Assembly (NCBI GenBank): GCA_934525735.1
Contig: CAKSZM010000019.1
Location: forward strand, 1-25,924
Direction of reading: 5' to 3'
From: an uncultured Faecalibacterium sp.
GTDB lineage: Bacteria > Bacillota > Clostridia > Oscillospirales > Ruminococcaceae
DNA: 25,924 nucleotides
Made by a program: the position numbers and the translations under genes. A model generated the notes under the pieces. The model was not told the DNA's origin. It made no database searches and was given only the letters and a program-made list of their open reading frames with translations. Shown here piece by piece: positions 20,176 through 25,924 of this stretch; within the stretch, counting starts at the first letter, position 1, and each line of letters begins with the position of its first letter.

Positions 20176-21579
20176 ATGCAGAAGGATCAGCAGAAACTTG
20201 CCCAGCTGATCAAGGGCAAGAAGGTCGCCTTTATCGGTGCAGGCGTCAGCCACAAGACCCTGATCAAGGAGTTCGTGGAGCTGGGCGCACATGTCACCCT
20301 GTGCGACCAGAAGAAGAGCGTGGAGGACTTCGGCGACTATGCCGCTACCATTAAGGAGCTTGGTATTGACCTGAGCCTCGGCGAAAACTATCTGGACGGC
20401 TTCAAGGGCCAGGATATCATCATGCGCACCCCTGGCTTTGTGGGCTACTTTGAAAAGCCCCTGCAGGATGCCATGGCCGCCGGCACCATGGTGACCAGCG
20501 AGGTGGAGCTGTTCTTTGACTTCTGTCCCTGCGAGATCGTGGCCGTGACCGGCTCGGACGGCAAGACCACCACCACCACCCTGATCTCCAAGTTCTACGA
20601 GGCTGCCGGCCGCAAGGTGCATCTGGGCGGCAACATCGGCGCAGCATTGCTGCCCATGCTGCCCGAGGTAGCCCCGGAGGATGTGGCAGTGGTGGAGCTG
20701 TCCAGCTTCCAGCTCATCAGCATGCATTCCAGCCCCAACATCGCGGTGGTGACCAACGTCACCCCGAACCATCTGGACCACCACAAGGACATGCAGGAGT
20801 ACATCGACGCCAAGCGCAACATCCTGTTGTACCAGAAGCAGCCCTGCCGTGCCGTTCTGGGCTACGAGAATGAGATCAGCCGGTCCATGCAGAAGGACTG
20901 CAAGGGCAAGCAGGTGTGGTTCACCCGCCTGCACGACACCGACAACGGTGCCTTCCTGCGCAAAGAGGACAACATGCTCTGCATGGCCGAGGACGGCGTG
21001 GTCACTCCGTTCCTCGCCCAGAAGGACGTGAAGCTGCGCGGTTTGCACAACATCGAGAACCTGCTGGCCGCTGCCGCTGCTGTCTGGGGCGAAGTGCCCG
21101 TGGAAGCCATCCAGAAAGTGGGCAGCACCTTCACGGGTGTGGAGCACCGCATCGAGCCGGTGCGCACGCTGGACGGTGTTCTGTACTACAACGACTCCAT
21201 CGGCACAAGCCCTACCCGCACCATCGCCGGTCTGCGCAGCTTCAATCAAAAGGTCATCCTCATCGCAGGCGGCTACGACAAGCACATCCCCTATGAGCCG
21301 CTGGCACCGGAGATCATCGCCCATGTCAAGAACCTCGTTCTGATGGGCGCCACCGGCCCCCGCATTGAGAAGGCTGTGCGCGAATGCGAAGGCTTCAATG
21401 AGGCTGAACTGCCCATCCAGCATGCCGACAATATGCAGCACGCTGTGGAGCTGGCCCGCGCCTGTGCAAAGCCCGGCGACATCATCATCCTGTCCCCGGC
21501 CAGCGCTTCGTTTGACCTGTACCCGAACTTTGAGGTGCGCGGCCGCGAGTTCAAAAAGATCGTCAACGCGCTCAAGTGA
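20176..21579 (+). CDS. murD: UDP-N-acetylmuramoyl-L-alanine--D-glutamate ligase
   Basis: A 467-residue Mur ligase that adds D-glutamate to UDP-MurNAc-L-Ala using ATP. The N-terminal Rossmann part starts KKVAFIGAGVSHKTLIK. The ATP loop is GSDGKTTTTT (about 126-135), where GTNGKTT is more usual. Later family sequences include NVTPNHLDHHKDM, YIDAKRNI with the likely carbamylated lysine, GLHNIENLLAAAAA, GVEHRIEPV, NDSIGTSPTRTIAGL, and the C-terminal SPASASFDLYPNFEVRG, which marks MurD rather than MurC/E/F. GAGGAGG precedes ATG 20176. It heads a four-gene + strand operon and its stop overlaps the next start (GTGA). Confidence 0.95.
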   Translation: MQKDQQKLAQLIKGKKVAFIGAGVSHKTLIKEFVELGAHVTLCDQKKSVEDFGDYAATIKELGIDLSLGENYLDGFKGQDIIMRTPGFVGYFEKPLQDAMAAGTMVTSEVELFFDFCPCEIVAVTGSDGKTTTTTLISKFYEAAGRKVHLGGNIGAALLPMLPEVAPEDVAVVELSSFQLISMHSSPNIAVVTNVTPNHLDHHKDMQEYIDAKRNILLYQKQPCRAVLGYENEISRSMQKDCKGKQVWFTRLHDTDNGAFLRKEDNMLCMAEDGVVTPFLAQKDVKLRGLHNIENLLAAAAAVWGEVPVEAIQKVGSTFTGVEHRIEPVRTLDGVLYYNDSIGTSPTRTIAGLRSFNQKVILIAGGYDKHIPYEPLAPEIIAHVKNLVLMGATGPRIEKAVRECEGFNEAELPIQHADNMQHAVELARACAKPGDIIILSPASASFDLYPNFEVRGREFKKIVNALK

Positions 21580-22331
21580 TCGCGCAGGTCAGCACAACGC
21601 AGCGCCGCACCCGCTTTGGGAACGCCTGCCGGGGCAAATGGGTGCTGGGGGCAACTCTGCCGCTGGATCTTGCCCTTTTCGGCAAAAGCCAGCCATGGCG
21701 CTTTTACGCCGGGCCGACGCTGGCGCTGGAACTGAGCGGCAGCACAGCGTGGGCTGCCGGGCATGCGAACCCGGAGGAACTGGCCGGTTTTCTGGCTTTC
21801 TGTGGGTGCGGGAGCATCGTTCTGGATGAAGCAGAATGCCCGCCGCCCGCCGGGTGGCATAAAGCCGAGACCCTGACCGTGTTCGGCCTTCCCCCGGGAA
21901 AGACACTGCCGCTGCCCGCCGCCGACGAAGCTCTATGGGCACGGATGACCCTTGACCGCCAGCCGCCTGCCATGGCGGTGGCACGGGCACTCTACCCGGC
22001 GGATACCGCAAAACAGGAGGATTTTTACTCCGAGCTGTGCACCAAACGCACCCGCAGCAAAGCCTTTGCCTGGACGCTGGGGCAGGGGAGCAAGCCGGTG
22101 TGCACCGTGGGCGCGTATGCGCTGGCAAACGGGCAGGCCTACATGGCTTGCGGGCAGACCGCAGAACCCCTGCGCGGCAAGGGCATCGGCGGGCGGCTCA
22201 TCGTGCAGATGGCGAACGAGCTTGTTGCACAGGGGCTTTGCCCGGTGTTTCTCTGCAGCCCGGAACGGGTGCATTTTTATACTCGCCTCGGCTTTGCAAA
22301 GCTGGGGGAGTATGCAAGATATGAACCATAA
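21576..22331 (+). CDS. GNAT-family N-acetyltransferase with novel N-terminal part
   Basis: A 251-residue protein. The C-terminal third is a GNAT acetyltransferase: AYALANGQAYMACGQTAEPL, the acetyl-CoA loop RGKGIGG (200-206), and the closing HFYTRLGFAKLGEYARYEP. The N-terminal 130 residues are not a family I recognise; some GNATs have a degenerate first acetyltransferase domain in this place. The start is GTG 21576, overlapping the murD stop by four bases, so translation is coupled to murD. The acceptor is unknown. The link to murD suggests constant co-expression rather than a proven cell wall role. Confidence 0.82.
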   Translation: MIAQVSTTQRRTRFGNACRGKWVLGATLPLDLALFGKSQPWRFYAGPTLALELSGSTAWAAGHANPEELAGFLAFCGCGSIVLDEAECPPPAGWHKAETLTVFGLPPGKTLPLPAADEALWARMTLDRQPPAMAVARALYPADTAKQEDFYSELCTKRTRSKAFAWTLGQGSKPVCTVGAYALANGQAYMACGQTAEPLRGKGIGGRLIVQMANELVAQGLCPVFLCSPERVHFYTRLGFAKLGEYARYEP

Positions 22332-22351
22332 AAATTAAGGAACCAATTACA

Positions 22352-23620
22352 ATGTCAATTCTCAACCACTTTTTTGATTACAAACCCGAGGTGCTGGCTC
22401 TGGACGAAAAGGCCATGGAGCTGTGCCAGCCCTACTTCCGCCATATGGAAGAGATCCGCGATTTCAACCAGCTCAAGATGCTGAAAGCCTTCGCTGATAC
22501 TCAGATGTCCTCCACCGATATGCTGGGCACCACCGGCTACGGCCTGTGGGACACCGGCCGAGCCAAGCTCGAGCAGATCTTTGCTGAGGTGATGGGTGCC
22601 GAGGATGCGCTGGTGCGCAGCCAGTTCCAGAGCGGTACCCATACGCTGGCCGTGGCGTTGTTCGGCCTGCTGCGGGCAGGGGATACTCTGCTGGCTGCCA
22701 CCGGACGCCCCTACGATACGCTGGAAGGTGTCATCGGTCTGGACGGCAAGGGCCAGGGCACCGGCACCCTGATGGACTATGGCGTCAAGTACGACGAAGC
22801 ACCGCTCAAAGCTGACTTCACCCCGGACTATGACCTCATTGCAAAAAAGGCCCCCGGGGCCAAGGTATGCCATATCCAGCGCAGCCGCGGCTATCTGCAA
22901 CGCAACGCCTTTGATCTGGACACCATTAAAAAGATCGCCGACACCGCCCGCGCAGCCAACCCGGAGATCATCATCTTTGTGGATAACTGCTACGGCGAGT
23001 TTACCCAGACGCAGGAGCCGTGCCAGGTGGGCGCGGATATCGCTGTGGGCAGCCTCATCAAGAACCCAGGCGGCGGCATTGCTCCCACCGGCGGCTACAT
23101 CGTGGGCCGTAAGGATCTGGTGGAGCTGTGCGCCTACCGCCTGAACGCTCCCGGCCTTGGCAAGGAGCTGGGCTGCACGCTGGAAACGCCCCGTGATATG
23201 TATCTGGGCTTCTACTACGCCCCCGGCGTGGTGTGCGAGGCCATCAAGACCGCCATCTATGCACAGTGCATGCTGGAGCTGCTGGGCAAAAAGCCTATTC
23301 CGCGCTACTGCGAGGATCACAACGATATCGTCACCTGCTTTGATGCCGGTACTGCCGATGCCCTCATCGGTTTCTGTCAGGGCATTCAGGCGGCCAGTCC
23401 GGTGGACAGCTACGCCGCCCCGGAACCCAGCCCGGAACCGGGCTACACCGATGAAGTAGTCATGGCAAGCGGCAGCTTTACCCAGGGCAGCACCATCGAG
23501 CTGTCCTGCGACGGCCCGCTGCGTGAGCCCTACACCTGCTACCTGCAGGGCGGCCTGAACTTTGCTGCCAGCCGCGCCGGAGTGCTGCTGGCCATCCAGA
23601 AGGCTTATTTCAAGGATTGA
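22352..23620 (+). CDS. YnbB-like PLP-dependent protein (methionine gamma-lyase family)
   Basis: A 422-residue fold-type I PLP protein of the group usually labelled methionine gamma-lyase family or aluminium resistance protein (PF06838; YnbB in B. subtilis). Characteristic sequences are DMLGTTGYGLWDTGRAKLEQIFAEV, RSQFQSGTHTLAVALFGLLR, FVDNCYGEF, and the PLP-lysine region GSLIKNPGGGIAPTGGYI with K237. The catalysed reaction in vivo is not settled; C-S lyase activity is the common guess. AAGGAA lies nine bases before the start. It is third in the murD operon, followed 12 bases later by a broken aminotransferase gene. Confidence 0.9.
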   Translation: MSILNHFFDYKPEVLALDEKAMELCQPYFRHMEEIRDFNQLKMLKAFADTQMSSTDMLGTTGYGLWDTGRAKLEQIFAEVMGAEDALVRSQFQSGTHTLAVALFGLLRAGDTLLAATGRPYDTLEGVIGLDGKGQGTGTLMDYGVKYDEAPLKADFTPDYDLIAKKAPGAKVCHIQRSRGYLQRNAFDLDTIKKIADTARAANPEIIIFVDNCYGEFTQTQEPCQVGADIAVGSLIKNPGGGIAPTGGYIVGRKDLVELCAYRLNAPGLGKELGCTLETPRDMYLGFYYAPGVVCEAIKTAIYAQCMLELLGKKPIPRYCEDHNDIVTCFDAGTADALIGFCQGIQAASPVDSYAAPEPSPEPGYTDEVVMASGSFTQGSTIELSCDGPLREPYTCYLQGGLNFAASRAGVLLAIQKAYFKD

Positions 23621-23632
23621 GGAGGAACGGAT

Positions 23633-24124
23633 ATGCCGCAGCTCAGCGACCGCGTGGACACGTTCATGGATTCTGTCATCCGCCGCATGACCCGCATCAA
23701 CAATCAATCTGGAAGCCATCGCAGCGCTTGCCATCAAGTATGACGCCTTTGTGGTGACCGATGAAGTGTACGAGCACATCGTGTATGCACCCAATCAGCA
23801 CATCTGCAGGCGCTCTACACCGAAAAGCGCGATCATTTTCTGGCCGGGCTGGACAGGGCAGGGCTGAAGCACAATGCCCCGCAGGGCACCTACTTTGTCA
23901 TGATCGACATCTCGGACTTCCTCGCTCTGCCGCAGTTTGCGGGCTGGACGGATCTTGAGTTCTGTGAGTGGATGATCCGTGAGATCGGCGTGGCCGCCGT
24001 GCCCGGTTCCAGTTTCTTCCGAGAGCCTGTGAACCACCTGATCCGGATGCACTTTGCCCGCGGCACCGATGTGCTGGACGAAGCTGCCCGCCGGCTGGAA
24101 AAGCTTTCGGCTCTGCTGAAGTAA
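23633..24124 (+). pseudogene. Decayed class I/II aminotransferase with two internal deletions
   Basis: Three pieces of one aminotransferase remain. Piece 1 (23633-23707) has a good ribosome site (GGAGGA) and encodes MPQLSDRVDTFMDSVIRRMT and five more residues. Piece 2 (from 23706, next frame) encodes LEAIAALAIKYDAFVVTDEV and YEHIVYAPNQHI. Piece 3 (23804-24124, back in the first frame) encodes LQALYTEKRDHFLAGLDRAG through the C-terminus with the substrate-binding Arg in HLIRMHFARG. Missing are the N-terminal substrate region, the NPxNP segment, and the SxSK segment with the PLP lysine. A full enzyme of this family has about 390 residues, so over half is lost. The protein cannot be an active aminotransferase. 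CAAT repeats at the first junction suggest deletion by short homology. Confidence 0.88.
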
Positions 24125-24192
24125 AACTGTCTCTACGAAAGGGGAGACCGGTCGGATGCCGCTTCTCTCCGCAAACCCATTTGTGAAAAAGC

Positions 24193-24224
24193 AATACCGG
24201 AAAATCCGCAGATTTTCCGGTATT
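24193..24224. terminator. Perfect 14-bp hairpin after the pseudogene
   Basis: AATACCGGAAAATC (24193-24206) pairs exactly with GATTTTCCGGTATT (24211-24224) around a 4-base loop. The + strand side lacks a T-run; the - strand side has GCTTTTTC. It may be a terminator or mRNA 3' end stabiliser for the murD operon. Confidence 0.5.
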
Positions 24225-24246
24225 ACAAATTATATTCCATGCTGAA

Positions 24247-24283
24247 AATAACGCCGCAGGAAAACCTGCGGCGTTATTTCTTT
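24247..24283. terminator. Bidirectional terminator between murD operon and mgsA-like gene
   Basis: AATAACGCCGCAGG (24247-24260) pairs exactly with CCTGCGGCGTTATT (24265-24278) around AAAA. T-rich sequence follows in both directions. It serves the - strand mgsA-like gene, which ends at 24305, and any + strand transcript. Confidence 0.85.
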
Positions 24284-24304
24284 CCCTTAGTCTCTATACA
24301 CAAA

Positions 24305-24751
24305 TCAGGCCGTCACACGGCGGGGCGCAGCAACGGGCATCGGCTCAACAAGAGCGGGATGCATCCCTTCGCGGTAGTCCAGATCGCCCTGATCCAGACC
24401 GCGCAGCAGCACTTCGGCGGTGGCAATGTTGGTGGCAATGGGCACGCCGTGCATATCGCACAGGCGGAGCAGATTCTGTTCGGTGATGCTGGCGGCGTCG
24501 GCCTTCAGCGGGTCGCGGAAGAACAGCACCAGATCCACTTCGTCGCAGGCAACGCGGGAAGTGATCTGCTGTACACCACCCAGCTTTCCGGAGAGATAGC
24601 AATGCACGGGCAGGCCGGTGGTCTGCGCCAGCATCCGTCCGGTGGTACCGGTGGCAATGACAGTATTTTTGGACAAAATGGCACTGTAAGCCGTGCAGAA
24701 CTGCAGCGCGAGTTCTTTGCGGGAGTCGTGTGCAAGAATGGCGATGGTCAT
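24305..24751 (-). CDS. Methylglyoxal synthase-fold protein, catalytic residues missing
   Basis: A 148-residue MGS-domain protein. Fold and phosphate-site sequences are kept: AHD (H8, D9), ATGTTGR (33-39), LSGKLGG (53-59), FFRDPL with D80, LLRLCDMHGVPIATNIATAE. Methylglyoxal synthase turns dihydroxyacetone phosphate into methylglyoxal. Against E. coli MgsA, however, the catalytic base Asp71 (GGDQQ) is Val60 here (GGVQQ), His98 is Ala87 and Asp101 is Thr90; the usual PHDPD or PHEPD after the DPL motif is absent. H8 and D80 (E. coli H19, D91) remain. Normal methylglyoxal production is therefore unlikely, and a ligand-binding or other role should be considered. AAAGGAG precedes the start. Confidence 0.82.
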   Translation of the reverse strand: MTIAILAHDSRKELALQFCTAYSAILSKNTVIATGTTGRMLAQTTGLPVHCYLSGKLGGVQQITSRVACDEVDLVLFFRDPLKADAASITEQNLLRLCDMHGVPIATNIATAEVLLRGLDQGDLDYREGMHPALVEPMPVAAPRRVTA

Positions 24752-24772
24752 AGTGCTCTCTCCTTTGTTCTC

Positions 24773-24778
24773 AGTATA
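24773..24778 (-). promoter_or_regulatory. -10 candidate of the mgsA-like gene
   Basis: TATACT on the - strand (complement AGTATA), 22 bases before the start codon. The -35 region is poor, and the start would lie close to the ribosome site. A more distal TTGACA (complement at 24875-24880) with TAAAAC 18 bases on (24851-24856) is an alternative. Confidence 0.35.
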
Positions 24779-24784
24779 GTGTTG

Positions 24785-25053
24785 TGGATGACGGACAATT
24801 TCAAATTTGAACTGAAATACAGTGAAATCGTTATCAAAATTTCCAATATAGTTTTACCGCAACAAATCATGGATTGTCAAGCCCTTTTTTATACTTTTTA
24901 CAGAACAAAATCGAGAAAGTAACACTCTTTCTTTGTGAGAATCGGAGAAAACTTGGATACATTCATCCATCCAAACGAACGATAAAAACAGGAGAAGTGA
25001 AAACAAAATTCAAATTTTGTCCCTGCGGAAAAAACAATCCATACAGGATAAAC
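24785..25053. other. AT-rich intergenic region without a gene
   Basis: This 269-base stretch is far more AT-rich than its surroundings. I see no credible gene. It holds a possible distal promoter for the mgsA-like gene (24851-24880, - strand) and a palindrome ACAAAATT CA AATTTTGT at 25003-25020. Short frames have poor composition and run into the proA terminator. Confidence 0.5.
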
Positions 25054-25089
25054 AAAAAATGCAGGCCGGAGCGGATGCACCGGCCTGCA
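25054..25089 (-). terminator. Terminator of proA
   Basis: TGCAGGCCGG (25060-25069) pairs exactly with CCGGCCTGCA (25080-25089), and on the - strand six T residues follow. It lies about 100 bases after the proA stop codon. Confidence 0.88.
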
Positions 25090-25186
25090 GGGGAAAAAGC
25101 TTTTCAGGTCTGTTTCTGAATTATGAATAAAATGGACAAAACGTTCGCACCCGATTTTGACACCGGGATGGTGGGTTCAGGACGCT

Positions 25187-25924
25187 TCAACGCACCTGCC
25201 CATTGCCGTGGATGATATATTTATAACTGCACAGCTCTTCCAGTCCCATGGGGCCGCGGGCGTGGAGCTTTTGGGTAGAGATACCCATCTCGCATCCCAG
25301 ACCGAACTCGCCGCCGTCGGTAAAGCGGGTAGAGCAGTTGACGTACACGGCGGCGCTGTCCACCGCGGCGGTGAAACGGTCGGCGTGAGCCTGTGTCTGA
25401 GTCAGGATGGCCTCGCTGTGGCCGGTGGAGTGCTTTGCGATATGAGCAATGGCCTCGTCCACGCTGTCAACCACCTTGACGGCGAGGATGTAATCCAGAA
25501 ATTCAGTGTCAAAGTCCTGCGGCCCGGCGGGAGTGCCGGGAATGATGGCGGCGGCACGCTCGTCCAGACGCAGCTCTACAGGATGCAGACCCTTTGCGGC
25601 GCGGTCCGGGCCGAGGCGCTGTGCCAGCCGGGGCAGGAACTGCTGCGCCACGGCGGCGTTCACAAGGCACACTTCTTCGGCGTTGCAGACGCTGGGGCGG
25701 CTGGCCTTGGCGTTCTCGATGATGTCCAGCGCCTTGTCCAGATCGGCAGAATCGTCCACATAAATATGGCAGATACCGGTGCCGGTCTGGATGCAGGGGA
25801 CTTTTGCGTTTTCCACGCAGGCCCGGATCAGCCCGGCTCCGCCGCGGGGGATCAGCAGGTCCACATAGCCCACGGCGGTCATCAGGGCGTTGGCGGAAGC
25901 GTGGGTGGTGTCCTCGATCAGGCA
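25187..25924 (-). CDS. proA: Gamma-glutamyl phosphate reductase, 3' part
   Basis: The gene runs off the window; 245 codons of a family that usually has about 415 are present. The enzyme reduces gamma-glutamyl phosphate to glutamate semialdehyde with NADPH, the second step of proline synthesis. Family sequences are [39 protein letters not shown], the active-site cysteine region [29 protein letters not shown] and [20 protein letters not shown] followed by [16 protein letters not shown]. The visible reading frame is intact to the window edge, where it reads [15 protein letters not shown] terminator lies downstream. Any proB partner would be outside the window. Confidence 0.95.
   Translation of the reverse strand, partial: CLIEDTTHASANALMTAVGYVDLLIPRGGAGLIRACVENAKVPCIQTGTGICHIYVDDSADLDKALDIIENAKASRPSVCNAEEVCLVNAAVAQQFLPRLAQRLGPDRAAKGLHPVELRLDERAAAIIPGTPAGPQDFDTEFLDYILAVKVVDSVDEAIAHIAKHSTGHSEAILTQTQAHADRFTAAVDSAAVYVNCSTRFTDGGEFGLGCEMGISTQKLHARGPMGLEELCSYKYIIHGNGQVR

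Noticed and set aside
24874..25119. 81-codon + strand frame with a CPCG motif in the AT-rich gap, and a shorter GTG start after AGGAG near 24991
   Set aside because: The frame runs through the proA terminator stem and has poor composition; the CPCG alone is not enough to call a zinc protein.
1..25924. CRISPR array, rRNA or complete insertion sequence
   Set aside because: No regularly spaced direct repeats, rRNA sequence or transposase was seen on either strand.

Overview
The window reads as chromosomal DNA of a GC-rich, gut-type Clostridia bacterium, most like Faecalibacterium or a close relative (Oscillospiraceae). This is an inference from several features: high-GC protein-coding DNA with AT-rich promoters, a Firmicutes-type class III fructose-1,6-bisphosphatase, a DnaD/DnaI-type primosome pair, a WalJ-like metallohydrolase, a YnbB-type PLP protein, strong SD sequences with occasional TTG/GTG starts, and many extended -10 promoters of the form TGCTATACT. 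No rRNA, prophage, CRISPR array or complete insertion sequence is visible.

Layout. 1-445: tRNA-Asp, tRNA-Phe and tRNA-Gly(GCC) on the + strand, with strongly folded spacers and a terminator. 474-692: an AT-rich, palindromic, MITE-like element. 698-2211: a NA37/NdpA-family nucleoid protein (-) and a small PH-domain protein (+) from divergent promoters. 2288-8363: an MFS transporter (-) divergent from a + strand AraC regulator / MATE exporter / UvrA-like ATPase operon. 8428-9516: a PfkB sugar kinase (-). 9683-9902: a long structured, gene-free segment. 9914-13014: a PflX-type radical SAM protein (-) divergent from class III FBPase (+). 13297-15442: murA and a WalJ-like beta-lactamase-fold protein (+), followed by an inverted-repeat-bounded element. 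15669-17948: a three-gene replication operon (-) made of an unknown 124-aa protein, a DnaD-domain protein and a DnaC/DnaI-type loader. 18204-18279: tRNA-Gly(CCC) (-). 18333-19904: an oligopeptide-type solute-binding lipoprotein (-). 20176-24124: murD, a GNAT protein, a YnbB-like PLP protein and a decayed aminotransferase (+). 24305-24751: a methylglyoxal-synthase-fold protein (-). 25187-25924: the 3' part of proA (-).

How the genes fit together. Most of the window is housekeeping: cell wall precursor synthesis (murA, murD), gluconeogenesis (fbp), helicase loading, proline synthesis and tRNAs. The more accessory part is 2288-8363. There an AraC-type regulator, a MATE exporter and a UvrA paralogue without the UvrB-binding domain form one tightly packed operon, which suggests response to a DNA-acting or otherwise toxic compound (inference).

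I found no convincing wholly new multi-gene system. The strongest leads are: the MgsA-like protein that lacks the catalytic aspartate and two further active-site residues; the structured 220-bp segment at 9683-9902; the four-fold repeated MITE-like element at 474-692; the truncated-type UvrA in a transport operon; and the fact that three unrelated inverted-repeat elements each begin 5-11 bases after a stop codon.
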